A stretch of 64,000 nt of DNA from Streptomyces sp. ML-6. GTDB taxonomy: Bacteria; Actinomycetota; Actinomycetes; Streptomycetales; Streptomycetaceae. Location: assembly GCF_030116705.1 (NCBI RefSeq), contig NZ_JAOTIK010000001.1:2820001-2884000 (forward strand), given 5' to 3'. Below the pieces are notes generated by a model. That model did not search any database. It was not told where the DNA came from and was given only the letters and a program-made list of their open reading frames with translations. Below, in pieces: positions 8,484 to 17,644 of this stretch. Made by a program: the position numbers and the translations under genes. Position 1 is the first letter of the stretch. Each line of letters starts with the position of its first letter.

Positions 8484-9866
8484 CTAAACGGCGGGGATCT
8501 CCGAGGAGCGGACCAGGGCCAGCACCTCGTCCCGCACCGCTGCCATCGTCCGTTCGTCGCGGGCCTCCACGTTCAGGCGGAGCAGGGGTTCGGTGTTGGA
8601 GGCGCGGAGGTTGAACCACCAGTCCGGTGCGGTGACGGTCAGGCCGTCCAGGTCGTCGGTCGTGATCCCGTCGCGGTCCGCGAAGGAGGCGCGTACCGCT
8701 GCCGTGCGGGCCCGCTGGTCGGCGACCGTGGAGTTGATCTCGCCGGAGCCGGCGTAGCGGTCGTACCGGGCGACCAGGTCCGACAGGGAGCCCGGCTGCC
8801 CGCCCAGCGCGGCCAGCACGTGGAGCGCGGCCAGCATGCCCGTGTCGGCGTTCCAGAAGTCGCGGAAGTAGTAGTGCGCGGAGTGTTCGCCGCCGAAGAT
8901 CGCACCGTGCTCGGCCATCTCCGCCTTGATGAAGGAGTGGCCCACGCGGGTGCGGACCGGGGTGCCGCCGTTCTCGCGGACGACCTCGGGAACCGAGAGC
9001 GACGTGATCAGGTTGTGGATGACGGTGCCCCGGCCGCCGTTGCGGGCGAGTTCCCGGGCCGCCACCAGGGCCGTGATCGCGGACGGGGAGACGCCCTCGC
9101 CCCGCTCGTCGACGACGAAGCAGCGGTCGGCGTCGCCGTCGAAGGCGAGGCCGAGGTCGGCGCCCTCGGCCACGACACGGGCCTGGAGGTCGACGAGGTT
9201 CTTCGGGTCGAGGGGGTTGGCCTCGTGGTTGGGGAACGTGCCGTCGAGTTCGAAGTACATCGGTACGAGGTCGACGGGCAGGTCCGCGAAGACGGTGGGG
9301 ACGGTGTGGCCGCCCATCCCGTTGCCCGCGTCGACGACGACCTTCAGCGGGCGGATCGACCCGAGGTCGACCAGGGACAGCAGGTGGGCGGCGTAGTCGG
9401 CGAGCGTCTCGCGCCCGGTGACGGTGCCGGGGGTCCCGGCCGGTCCGGGGGCGCCGGTTTCGGCCCACTTCTCGACGAGGGCGCGGATCTCCGAGAGCCC
9501 GGTGTCCTGGCCCACGGGTGCAGCGCCCGCCCGGCAGAGCTTGATGCCGTTGTACTGCGCCGGGTTGTGCGAGGCGGTGAACATCGCGCCGGGGAGGCCC
9601 AGGCTGCCCGAGGCGAAGTACAGCTGGTCGGTCGAGCAGAGGCCGATCAGCGTGACGTCCGCGCCGCGTGCTGCGGCCCCGCGCGCGAAGGCTCCCGAGA
9701 GGCCGGGCGAGGAGGGCCGCATGTCGTGGCCGACCACGATCGCGTCCGCGTCCGTCACCTCGACGAAGGCCGCCCCGAACTGCTCGGCGAGCGGTTCGTC
9801 CCACTGGTCGGGCACCACTCCGCGCACGTCGTACGCCTTGACGATCTGCGACAGATCAGCAGCCAC
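8484..9866 (-). CDS. manB: Phosphomannomutase / phosphoglucomutase
   Basis: 460 residues. Converts mannose-6-phosphate to mannose-1-phosphate for GDP-mannose synthesis. All alpha-D-phosphohexomutase signatures are visible: the phosphoserine loop TASHNP at 97-102 (Ser99), the metal loop FDGDADRC, the sugar-specificity loop GEHSAHYYF, and the C-terminal phosphate-binding LRASNTEPLLRLNVEA. The chosen GTG at 9866 (VAADLSQIVKAYDVRG) has AGGAGG eight bases upstream; the ATG at 9902 would put that site inside the gene. It continues the manA-SIS-Trm112 block on the minus strand. The symbol is by function; pmm would serve equally well. Confidence 0.94.
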   Translation of the reverse strand: MAADLSQIVKAYDVRGVVPDQWDEPLAEQFGAAFVEVTDADAIVVGHDMRPSSPGLSGAFARGAAARGADVTLIGLCSTDQLYFASGSLGLPGAMFTASHNPAQYNGIKLCRAGAAPVGQDTGLSEIRALVEKWAETGAPGPAGTPGTVTGRETLADYAAHLLSLVDLGSIRPLKVVVDAGNGMGGHTVPTVFADLPVDLVPMYFELDGTFPNHEANPLDPKNLVDLQARVVAEGADLGLAFDGDADRCFVVDERGEGVSPSAITALVAARELARNGGRGTVIHNLITSLSVPEVVRENGGTPVRTRVGHSFIKAEMAEHGAIFGGEHSAHYYFRDFWNADTGMLAALHVLAALGGQPGSLSDLVARYDRYAGSGEINSTVADQRARTAAVRASFADRDGITTDDLDGLTVTAPDWWFNLRASNTEPLLRLNVEARDERTMAAVRDEVLALVRSSEIPAV

Positions 9867-10102
9867 GGGCCGGTCCTCCTGAGATTCCTGCGGACCGCCC
9901 AAACTACCCGGCAGCCACTCGGACGGACCGTCGGGCCTTCCGGCCGCCGCGTACGCGGAGCCGGAGGACGGCGGGGCCGGGCAGAGGCCGGGGCCCCGGC
10001 GGGGGAACAGGATTCCGACAGAGGTCAGGGCTCCGGCAGGAGTAAAGGAATACCGGCCCCCGGCGGGGATCAGAAATCGGCAGGGTCAGAATCCGGCAGG
10101 AG

Positions 10103-10480
10103 TCAGGAGTCCGGGGAGCGCAGCACCCGCAGGTGGCCGCGGCGCGCGACCTCCATCGGGTCGGCCGTCGGCGAACCGCCCCGGCCGTCGTCGGCCCCGC
10201 GGTCGTGCGGCCGGGCCGCTTCCCGTACCGCGTTGGCGAGCGCTTCGAGGTCGTCGCCGCTGGGGCGGGAGGGCGCGGAGGGGTCGGAGAGCCGGACGAC
10301 TTCCCAGCCGCGCGGTGCCGTCAGCCGCTCGCTGTGCTCGGCACAGAGGTCGTAGCAGTGGGGCTCGGCGTAGGTGGCGAGCGGGCCGAGGACCGCAGTC
10401 GAGTCGGCATAGACGTACGTCAGTGTCGCGACGGCAGGGCGGCCGCACGCGGTGCGCGAACAGCGACGTACAGGGCTCAC
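10103..10480 (-). CDS. DUF3499 family zinc-ribbon-like protein
   Basis: 125 residues from a GTG at 10480 (VSPVRRCSRTACGRPAVATL). Four conserved cysteines (C7, C12, C42, C46) and H49 in EPHCYDLCAEH suggest a small metal-binding domain. The sequence TLTYVYADSTAVLGPLATYAEPHCYDL is the hallmark of this actinobacterial family of unknown function. The C-terminal third is polar and probably disordered. The start is uncertain: no ribosome binding site is seen before the GTG and the frame stays open upstream, so either a leaderless message or a start some residues earlier is possible. Conserved neighbour of manB and of the metallopeptidase-like gene. Confidence 0.85.
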   Translation of the reverse strand: MSPVRRCSRTACGRPAVATLTYVYADSTAVLGPLATYAEPHCYDLCAEHSERLTAPRGWEVVRLSDPSAPSRPSGDDLEALANAVREAARPHDRGADDGRGGSPTADPMEVARRGHLRVLRSPDS

Positions 10481-10802
10481 GATGTTGGACGGTACCGCAC
10501 TCTTGAGCGGGCTGCGACGACCATCCCCCAGGTCACCCCTTCGTGTCGCGCTGTGACGTCCGGCACAACCGCCTTCCGGGCGACCTTTCCGACCTGCGCG
10601 GGAGCGGCCCGGAACGGCCCGGATCAGCAAGGGTTCCGGTCACCATTCGGCATAAAAGTTGTCATTCGGCAGGAGTCCGGCGATCAGCAGCGGGGCCTGA
10701 AACAAGCCCTCGGTTGGCCGGATTGTTCAGGATTGGACATGCCGATGACCCGTCAGGGAGCGGCGGCCGCCCCGCCCTCCGGAGCGTTACCCTGCGTCAG
10801 TG
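10481..10802. other. Divergent intergenic region, DUF3499 / metallopeptidase-like
   Basis: About 320 bases that must hold both divergent promoters. I see a short locally AT-richer patch around 10640-10670, where CATTCGGCA occurs twice, and a GGATTG direct repeat near 10720-10735. I can assign no operator, terminator or RNA gene here. Confidence 0.4.
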
Positions 10803-11249
10803 ATGGACAGTCCTGTACCGCCCCGCCCGTCCCCGCCGTCTCCCCCGTCCGAGCCGCGTCCGCGCCGCCGGGACCGGCACGGCCGTGGCATGCGCGGGCC
10901 CGTCGCCCCGCCCCAGGTGCCGCTCTCGGTCAGCAGGGCGGAGAACTTCCGCGACCTCGTGCAGGACTCGGTGGAGCGGCTGGAGCGGCGCTGGCCCCAG
11001 CTGGCGGACGTCGACTTCATGGTGCTCGACGTGCCGGGGGCGCAGGAGGAGAGCGTTCCGCTGGGGCACGCGGTGTCCGCCGAGAAGGGCCGGCCCGCGC
11101 AGATCGTCATCTACCGGCGGCCGGTGGAGATCCGCACCAAGAACCGCGACGAGCGCGCCCTGCTGGTGCACGAGGTCGTGGTGGAGCAGGTCGCGGACCT
11201 GCTCGGGCTCTCGCCGGAGTCCGTGGATCCGCGGTACGGGCAGGAGTAG
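10803..11249 (+). CDS. Metallopeptidase-fold protein (zincin-like, PF06262 type) with degenerate active site
   Basis: 148 residues. After a Pro/Arg-rich N-terminal ~40 residues it reads like the small actinobacterial metallopeptidase family: FRDLVQDSVERLERRWPQL, DFMVLDVPGAQEE, PAQIVIYRRPVEIRTKN and RALLVHEVVVEQVADLLGL. The expected HExxH motif is HEVVV (H123, E124, Val at 127), so one zinc ligand is missing and protease activity is doubtful. Position beside DUF3499 and the mannose genes is conserved in actinobacteria. The start is ambiguous between the adjacent GTG 10800 and ATG 10803, and neither has a clear ribosome binding site. It is convergent with the next gene across a strong hairpin. 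Confidence 0.82.
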   Translation: MDSPVPPRPSPPSPPSEPRPRRRDRHGRGMRGPVAPPQVPLSVSRAENFRDLVQDSVERLERRWPQLADVDFMVLDVPGAQEESVPLGHAVSAEKGRPAQIVIYRRPVEIRTKNRDERALLVHEVVVEQVADLLGLSPESVDPRYGQE

Positions 11250-11293
11250 GCCGCAGCGGGCCCGGGGACGGGAGCGGAAGCAGGAACGGGAAT

Positions 11294-11349
11294 GGGAACG
11301 GTGGCGTGCGGGGCGACCGTTCCCGGCCCGCCCGCACACCACCGTTCCC
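11294..11349. terminator. Bidirectional terminator hairpin
   Basis: 19-bp arms at 11294-11312 and 11331-11349, complementary except for one mismatch, around an 18-base loop. It lies between convergent genes, so it can end transcripts from either side. Confidence 0.7.
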
Positions 11350-11444
11350 ACCCGTCGCTCCGGCCCCTCCGGGACGGTTCCGGAGGTCCCGTCCGGCCGG
11401 GAGCGCCGTAGGGCGTGTTCCGGAAGTCCCGGCCGGCCGGGGGC

Positions 11445-13007
11445 CTAGTCCCGCAGGACCGAGAGGTCCTGGACGGCCTCGGGCACCTCGACCGTTCCGC
11501 CGTCGTCCGGCAGGGTCTGCACGGTGAACATCTTGATGCCGCCCTGCATGATGGTGAGGGTGCGCGCGGCGTGGACCGGGCCGCCCGACTCCGTCTCCAC
11601 CGTCAGGGCGTAGCCGCCCTTGAGGCCGGACGGCACGGGCGGGACGACCCCGAGTGTCGTGCTGCCCTTGACCGTGTACTTCTTGATGACCTTTTCGCCG
11701 CCCCCGCTGCCCGCCGATGCGGTGACCTTCACCGTGGCGTCGGCTCCCGGGGCGGTCAGCGAGAGCACCGAGCCCTCGGAGCGGTTGTCGGCCACCGTGG
11801 CCCGCGCGCCCACCGGGGCCGTCGCCGGGATGTAGCCGACCTCCTGCTTGTCGCCGGAGCCGCGGACCACGCGCAGCGCGGCGACGACCGGGGTGCCCTT
11901 CCCGCCCTTCTCCGGGGCGAGCAGCAGGGAGCCGGGCTCGCCCTTGGTGAGGTCCTTCAGGTCGAGGCTCGCGGTCATCTGCGACTTGACGTGCAGTCCG
12001 TCGTTCCCGGCCGGGGTGATCGCGCCGGTCTTGCCGAGCAGTTTCACCTTCAGGTCGGCGTCGTCGTCGCCGGGCGCGAAGGCCACGAGGTGCACCGAGG
12101 TGGCGTCCTCGGGGATGCCGGGCATCACCAGGGTGCCCGTCGGGGTGGTGGAGGCGGCCAGCCAGTCGCTGCCGGTCTTGTCGTCCGCGGCCCTGACGGC
12201 GGCCCCGAGGCGCCCGGTGCGGGTGGTGACGTGGGCGGTCACGTCGTCGACGGCCTCGCTGGTGAGCGTGGAGATGAGGACCGGGACGCTGGACCGGGCG
12301 GGCACCGTGATGCCCTCGCCGACCTCGGACTTGAGTGAGCCCTCGGGCCCGTAGAGCTCGATGTCGGCCACGGCCGCGGTGTCGTCCGGGTTGGTCAGGT
12401 GGACGTAGTCCTGGCGGGACTTCGCGGTGCTCACGGCCGGGAACCAGAAGTCCGTGTCGGGGACGGTGCAGCTGACGCCGAGCAGGCCGCGCCCCTCGCC
12501 CGCCTCGACCATGGTGGTCTGCTGGGCGCTCCAGCCGGGGGCCAGGCGGCCGGTGGCGGTGCCGACCAGGGCCGGGGTGTCGGCACCGGACTCCTCGGCG
12601 ACGGCCGGTTTGCCGGGCTCCTTGAGGGAGACGACCGGCTTCCCGGCGCCCGCCTCCTTGTCGTCCTTCTTCTTCCCCTTCTCGTCCTTCTTGTCGCTCT
12701 TGTCGTCCTTCTTGTCGCCCTCGCCCTCGTCGTCCGTGAGTTCGGACGTCGCGGTCGGGGTCAGTTCGGCCGTGCCGGCCTCGCCCGCGCCGTCGCCCGC
12801 CGGGGTGAAGGAGGTGTAGGTGGTCTCCGAGAGTTCCGAGAGGCCGGGGGCCGGGCAGAGCAGGGTGGACCGTTCCACCGGCAGTCGCGCGGCGGTCGCC
12901 GCCTTGGCGGTCTCCCCGTCGCCGGGCGCGGTGAGCACGGCGAATCCGGTGACGGCGGCGAGGGCGACGGTGCCCGCGATGAGGGACAGGCTGCTGGTGG
13001 ACTTCAC
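11445..13007 (-). CDS. Secreted DUF5719-type protein coupled to the large glycosyltransferase
   Basis: 520 residues from a GTG at 13007 (VKSTSSLSLIAGTVALAAVTGFAV), overlapping the upstream glycosyltransferase stop by GTGA, so translation is coupled. It has an N-terminal signal/anchor at about 5-28, then a lysine/aspartate-rich low-complexity linker (around 100-135, KKDDKSDKKDEKGKKK). The rest is a long extracellular beta-rich region with recurring patterns such as DYVHLTNPDDTAAVADIELY and GTLVMPGIPEDATSVHLVAF, the feature of the DUF5719 family that accompanies these glycosyltransferases in actinobacteria. The function is unknown. A role outside the membrane with the same envelope polymer is inferred from coupling. 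Confidence 0.82.
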   Translation of the reverse strand: MKSTSSLSLIAGTVALAAVTGFAVLTAPGDGETAKAATAARLPVERSTLLCPAPGLSELSETTYTSFTPAGDGAGEAGTAELTPTATSELTDDEGEGDKKDDKSDKKDEKGKKKDDKEAGAGKPVVSLKEPGKPAVAEESGADTPALVGTATGRLAPGWSAQQTTMVEAGEGRGLLGVSCTVPDTDFWFPAVSTAKSRQDYVHLTNPDDTAAVADIELYGPEGSLKSEVGEGITVPARSSVPVLISTLTSEAVDDVTAHVTTRTGRLGAAVRAADDKTGSDWLAASTTPTGTLVMPGIPEDATSVHLVAFAPGDDDADLKVKLLGKTGAITPAGNDGLHVKSQMTASLDLKDLTKGEPGSLLLAPEKGGKGTPVVAALRVVRGSGDKQEVGYIPATAPVGARATVADNRSEGSVLSLTAPGADATVKVTASAGSGGGEKVIKKYTVKGSTTLGVVPPVPSGLKGGYALTVETESGGPVHAARTLTIMQGGIKMFTVQTLPDDGGTVEVPEAVQDLSVLRD

Positions 13008-16000
13008 TCGGACTCGCCTCGCGATGCGTTGCCGGTCGGCCACGGGTTCTGGCCCGGGGCAGGGTTCTCGTCGGGGTTCTGCGGGGCGTACGGGGCCGGG
13101 TGGCCGCCGCCGCCCTGGTCGTAGTGCGCCGGGGACGCGTACGTGCCGGTCTGCGGGTCGTACTGCTGCTGTTGCTGCTGGGCGTAGCCGTACGGGTCGT
13201 AGGAGTTCTGCCCGTACGGGTCGGCGGTGGCGGGTTCCTGGTGCGTGCCGTGCGCGCCGTATCCGCCGTCCTGGTACTGACCCTCCTGGTACTGGGTCTC
13301 CTGGTACTGGGTCTCCTGGTACTGGGTCTCCTGGTACTGGCCGTTCTGGTACGGGCTCCCGTCGTACCCGTTGCCCGGGTACTGCTGGTAGCCGGTGTCC
13401 TGGTACTGCTGCCCGTCCCATTCGCCGTACTGCTGCTGCGGCACCGCCGCGTACTGACCGTCGCCGTCCTGCTCCGACTGCGGCTGCTGTGCGGGGGCGG
13501 GGGCGGGGTCGTACTCCTCCGCCCGCTGGGCCGGGACGTGCTCCTCCGGCGCGTGCGGTGCCTGCCCGGCGGCGGTGTCCGGGACCGGCGTGGCCTCGGC
13601 CTCGGCCTCCGCCTGGGCCGCCGCGCGCAGCCTGCGGGCCCGGCGCCCCTCGCCCGTGACCGGTTCCGCGGGGGCCGCCACGCCCTCCTCGGGCAGGTCG
13701 TCGTCGATCTCGCGGCGACGGCCCGGCAGGGCGAGGACCAGCAGGACGAGCGCCAGCGTGCACTGGGCCCAGATCCAGGCGGTGTGGGTGAACGGGGTGT
13801 CGTACGTGAGGTCCAGCGTGCCGCCCTCGGCGGGCAGCTCGAAGCCCTGGGCCCAGCCGTCGACGGTCTTGCGGGTCAGCGGCCGGCCGTCGAGCGTGGC
13901 CTGCCAGCCGGCGTCGGCGGCGTCCGCGATCCGCAGCACCCGGCCGGCCTCGCCCGCCGGGATCCTGGTGTGCGCCTCGACGGGGAGGGAGCCCACGGGC
14001 AGCTGCTCGCCGCCCTCGCCGGGCGGGACGATCATGATCCGGGCGACCTGGCGCTCCACCCGCCACAGCGCGCTGCCGTCCAGCTGGCTCAGCCGGCTGA
14101 GGCCCGGGGTCGCGTCGAGGACCCGGCTCATCTCCTTCGGGGCGCCGTCGCGGACCAGTACGTACCGGATCGCGAAGCCGCTGAGCTGGCTGCCCTGGTC
14201 GGCGCCGGAGCCCGCGACCAGGTTGGCGACGACCTTGTCGAGGTGGCTGTTGCTGCCGCCCGCCGCGGTCAGTTCGGCGTCCCCGAGGCGCGCCCCGGAG
14301 CCGCGTACCAGGGTGTACGAGACGGTGGAGGGCGAGGAGCCGCCGAGCACCAGGGTGCGCGGCTGGTCGCGGGTGGTGCTCTCCTCCGCCACGAACGCGG
14401 GCACCTGCACCGGGTCGCGGCGCTCCAGCGGTCCCCCGGCGCCGCCGATCATCCAGCTCACGGCGGCCACGGCCGGGGCGAGGGCCGCGGCGAGGGCGAT
14501 CAGCGCGGCGACGGGCTGCCGCCATCCGAAGCTGAGCTCGGCGACGCGCACCCGGGCGCCGTCCGCGCCGACCAGCGCGGCGGCGATCAGCGCGATGCCG
14601 TACACGAGGGTGGCGGGGCCGGCCCAGCCCGAGCCGTTGGCCAGGGCGGCGAAGACCATCGCGACGAGCGCGACCGTCCAGGCGGCGCGCACCGCGAACT
14701 GCCGCTCCCCGCGCAGCAGCGCGGCCAGGGCGGCGAGCACGATGCCGAACAGCAGCACGCTGCCCGCGGCCTTGGGGCCGCCGGGGCTGATGGCGAGCAG
14801 GTCGAGCGCGGAGGCCGTACCCGCGCCGATGTCCAGGCCCGCCTCGTCGAAGAAGCGGGACGGGCTGGTGAGCAGCGAGAGCGACCAGGGCGCGAGCACG
14901 AGCAGCGGGGTGCCGATCGTGGCGAGGAAGCGCAGGCCGTACGCGGTGATGTCGTCGCGGCGCAGCACCAGCACGCCGATGCCGAGGACGACGGCGAGCG
15001 GCCAGACGATGGGCGTGAACGCCATCACGAAGGTGAGGAGCAGGGTGTACGCCCAGGTCGCGCGCCAGCTGCCCCGGGCGCCGCCGGAGGCGCGCATGCC
15101 GTGTGCGGAGACGGCGGCGCGGGCGATCGGCGGGAGGAACACGGCCAGTACGGCGGTGCCGAGGCGGCCGGTCGCCAGGGCGCCGGTCGCGGCGGGCAGG
15201 AAGGCGTACGCGACGCTCGCCCAGGCCCTCAGCAGCCTGGATTCGAGCAGGGGCCGGGAGGCGAAGTACGCGGTGAGTCCGGCGAGCGGGACGGAGCAGA
15301 CCAGCAGCAGCGTGAGCGCGAGGCCGGTCGAGCCGAGGAACAGCGCGGACAGCGCGGAGAGCACGGCGAGGTAGGGCGGTGCGGTCCAGGTGCCGCCGGT
15401 GCCGACCGTGTGCCAGGCGTCCGCGTACTTGCCCCACAGGTCGGAGACGTCGCCGGGAGCGGGCAGCAGCGCGCCGCCGGTCAGCGAGCCGCCGCCGAGG
15501 AGGCCGCGGCAGGCGACGAGCGAGACGATCAGCAGGACGGCGAAGAGCACCGGGCCCGGCTTGCGGCCGATCCGCTTCAGCCTGGCGAACTGCTCGATCT
15601 CCAGGAAGTCGGCGTCGTCGCCGCCGGGGCCGGATTCCACGGCGCCGTGCCGGGAGCCGCCGGAGTCGGTGTCGGAGCCGCTGCCGAAGTTGCCGGCGAC
15701 CTGCTCGACGGTGGCGCGGACGGTGGCGCCGGGCGGCGGGAAGAGGCCGCGCAGTTCGGCCTGGTCGACGGCGCCCTTGCCGCGGGCGCGCCGGGCCGCG
15801 AGGATCCTGCCCGGCCGCAGCAGGGTGCCGAAGAGCCCGGCGACCTCGTCGAGGGCCTGGCCGGGCACCTTGCCGACGAGGTAGGCGAGGGTGCGCAGCA
15901 GGGTGCCGACGACGAGCCGGAGCAGCACCCAGGGCAGGACCTTGGCGCGTGCGTTGGCCAGCATCGTGTAGACGGCGCCGGCCTTGTCGACGCGGTGCGG

Positions 16001-16876
16001 GGAGGCGACCGAGCGTCCCGCGCAGTCGATGGGGCGGCGTTCGCGGGCGGACGCCTCGGCGTGCCGGAGGACGGCGTCGGGGGCTACGAGCACCCGGTGT
16101 CCCGCGACGTGCGCGCGCCAGCACAGGTCGACGTCGTCACGCATCAGGGGCAGCCTGCGGTCGAACCCGCCGAGCTCCTCCCAGACATCACGGCGGATCA
16201 GCATGCCCGCGGTGGAGACGGAGAGCACGGTACGGACCTGGTCGTGCTGGCCCTGGTCCTGTTCGCGCCGGTCGAGCCCGGTCCAGCGGCGCCCGCTGTT
16301 GGCGATGGAGACGCCGACCTCCAGCAGCTGCCTGCGGTCGTACCAGCCGCGGAGCTTGGGGCCGACGATCGCGGCGTGCGGGTCGGTGTCCACGACGCGC
16401 AGCATCTCGGCGAGGGCGTCGGGGGCGGGGGCGCAGTCGTCGTGGAGCAGCCAGAGCCACTGCACCGGTTCGCCGTGCGGCAGCTCCGGCATCTCGTACG
16501 CGTCGTCGCGCCAGGTCCTGCTGACGGGGTCCCAGCCGCTGGGGCGCTTCAGGTACGGCAGCTCGTCGGCGGAGAGGACGCCGGCCGTGCGGACCGCCTC
16601 GTCGACGGCGGTGCCGAAGCTCGTACGGCGCGCGAGGTGCAGGACGCGTTCGTCGCCGAGCGCCTCGGTGACCAGTTGCGCGGAGTCGTCGGCGCTGCCG
16701 GTGTCGGCGGCGACGACGTTCTGCACGGGACGTTCCTGCCCGAGCAGTCCGGCGAGCGCGTCGGGCAGCCAGCGCGCTCCGTCGTGGGAGACGAGCACGG
16801 CGGTGACGACGTGCCGGGGGAACTCGGGGGCGGCGGCGGCCGCGTACGGCGCCGCCGATTGGCTGTGCACGGACAT
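13004..16876 (-). CDS. Giant membrane glycosyltransferase: GT2 domain fused to a polytopic GT-C-like region
   Basis: 1290 residues. The GT2 domain lies at about 20-300, with the nucleotide-binding start VVTAVLVSHDGARWLPDAL, the metal-binding HDDCAP at 145-150 and the base-containing MRDDVDLCWRAH. Polytopic membrane helices follow to about 800, including the VMAFTPIVWPLAVVLGIGVL region. A soluble extracytoplasmic segment then ends in the sugar-binding-like RIADAADAGWQATLDGRPL pattern, one more helix (WIWAQCTLALVLLVLALPG), and a cytoplasmic Gln/Tyr-rich tail with YQETQ repeats. Likely sugar transfer to a lipid-linked envelope polymer. It sits beside whiB and the mannose-activation genes, the position occupied by wall-glycan enzymes in relatives. 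Donor and acceptor are unknown. Confidence 0.88.
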   Translation of the reverse strand: MSVHSQSAAPYAAAAAPEFPRHVVTAVLVSHDGARWLPDALAGLLGQERPVQNVVAADTGSADDSAQLVTEALGDERVLHLARRTSFGTAVDEAVRTAGVLSADELPYLKRPSGWDPVSRTWRDDAYEMPELPHGEPVQWLWLLHDDCAPAPDALAEMLRVVDTDPHAAIVGPKLRGWYDRRQLLEVGVSIANSGRRWTGLDRREQDQGQHDQVRTVLSVSTAGMLIRRDVWEELGGFDRRLPLMRDDVDLCWRAHVAGHRVLVAPDAVLRHAEASARERRPIDCAGRSVASPHRVDKAGAVYTMLANARAKVLPWVLLRLVVGTLLRTLAYLVGKVPGQALDEVAGLFGTLLRPGRILAARRARGKGAVDQAELRGLFPPPGATVRATVEQVAGNFGSGSDTDSGGSRHGAVESGPGGDDADFLEIEQFARLKRIGRKPGPVLFAVLLIVSLVACRGLLGGGSLTGGALLPAPGDVSDLWGKYADAWHTVGTGGTWTAPPYLAVLSALSALFLGSTGLALTLLLVCSVPLAGLTAYFASRPLLESRLLRAWASVAYAFLPAATGALATGRLGTAVLAVFLPPIARAAVSAHGMRASGGARGSWRATWAYTLLLTFVMAFTPIVWPLAVVLGIGVLVLRRDDITAYGLRFLATIGTPLLVLAPWSLSLLTSPSRFFDEAGLDIGAGTASALDLLAISPGGPKAAGSVLLFGIVLAALAALLRGERQFAVRAAWTVALVAMVFAALANGSGWAGPATLVYGIALIAAALVGADGARVRVAELSFGWRQPVAALIALAAALAPAVAAVSWMIGGAGGPLERRDPVQVPAFVAEESTTRDQPRTLVLGGSSPSTVSYTLVRGSGARLGDAELTAAGGSNSHLDKVVANLVAGSGADQGSQLSGFAIRYVLVRDGAPKEMSRVLDATPGLSRLSQLDGSALWRVERQVARIMIVPPGEGGEQLPVGSLPVEAHTRIPAGEAGRVLRIADAADAGWQATLDGRPLTRKTVDGWAQGFELPAEGGTLDLTYDTPFTHTAWIWAQCTLALVLLVLALPGRRREIDDDLPEEGVAAPAEPVTGEGRRARRLRAAAQAEAEAEATPVPDTAAGQAPHAPEEHVPAQRAEEYDPAPAPAQQPQSEQDGDGQYAAVPQQQYGEWDGQQYQDTGYQQYPGNGYDGSPYQNGQYQETQYQETQYQETQYQEGQYQDGGYGAHGTHQEPATADPYGQNSYDPYGYAQQQQQQYDPQTGTYASPAHYDQGGGGHPAPYAPQNPDENPAPGQNPWPTGNASRGESE
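13262..13345 (-). repeat. 15-bp coding tandem repeats (YQETQ units) in glycosyltransferase tail
   Basis: Within the 3' end of the giant glycosyltransferase, a 15-bp unit (CTCCTGGTACTGGGT on the plus strand) repeats almost perfectly at least three times, with decayed flanking copies encoding QYQNG, QYQEG and QYQDG. Such arrays change length by slippage in frame. Confidence 0.85.
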
Positions 16877-17644
16877 CGAGGTACGGGCCCTCCGGCCGGA
16901 TCCGGGGGAAGTCCCCCGGGGGCTGCATCGGTGTACACGCGCGCTCCGTCAGGGCGTTGGCGCGTCTCGGACGGGGCCCCACACTAACGGTACGGACCAC
17001 CACGGCGGCGCCGAGCGCTCGAACGGGGCCCGGTGCGAGGGCTGCGGAGCCCGGTGGCGGGCGCTGACCAGGGGCGGACCGGGGGCGGCGGAGGCCGGGC
17101 GGGGACGGGCCGGGGGCCGGGCATGGGCCGGGGGGCCAGGCATGGGCCGGGGGCCGGGCATGGGCCGGGGGCCGGGCATGGGCCGGGGGGCCAGGCATGG
17201 GCCGGGGGGCCAGGCATGGGCCGGGGGGCCAGGCATGGGCCGGGGGGCCAGGCATGGGCCGGGCACGGCGATGGCCCGTCGCCTGCGGGCAAGGTGCAGA
17301 CGACGGACCATGGCCGGTCGCGGTTCGCTGTTCACGATTCGGGGCCCGGGGTTCGGGGCCCAGGGTCCGAACCCGGGGTGGAGTCGCGGAGCCGTGCGTG
17401 GAATCCCGGAATCCGGACCTTCGGGTGTACGGCCGGTCCGGCCGGTCCGGCCGTTCAATCGTCCGGTCGTACGCGGTCGTCCGCGGAGGTTGTTGTCTCG
17501 GACGGGGCGTCCGCGGGGTGGTCCGCCCGCTGTGGCGGGCCGGGTGCAGGGGACGGCGGGCCACCCGCCCCGCCGTTCCGCTCGTCCCGCCGTTCCGCTC
17601 GTCGCGGGGCGGGCTCCGTCTCGTCTCGTCGCGGGGTTCCGCGA
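16877..17644. other. Long intergenic region between the glycosyltransferase and whiB
   Basis: 768 bases without a supportable gene. It holds the promoter of the glycosyltransferase (minus strand, near 16880-16990), a tandem array at 17110-17265, and about 380 further bases of GC-rich sequence up to the whiB stop, containing short repeats such as GGCCGGTCC and CCGCCGTTCCGCTCGT (two copies near 17570-17600). Confidence 0.6.
17110..17265. repeat. 18/19-bp tandem repeat array (core CATGGGCCGGGG)
   Basis: Eight copies of a CATGGGCCGGGGG(G)CC(A/G)GG unit, alternating between 18 and 19 bp depending on the length of a G run. It is non-coding and lies between the glycosyltransferase and whiB. Frames through it encode only MGRGARHGPG-type artefacts. 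Confidence 0.85.

Noticed and set aside
11445..16124. Single 1559-codon reading frame spanning DUF5719 and the glycosyltransferase
   Set aside because: Its upper part is an Arg/Pro-rich shadow of the glycosyltransferase in another frame. The real DUF5719 start is the GTG overlapping the glycosyltransferase stop.
17084..17292. Proteins encoded by the G-rich array (MGRGARHGPG or PMPGPPAHA repeats)
   Set aside because: They are translation artefacts of a non-coding tandem repeat, present in all frames with no start signals.
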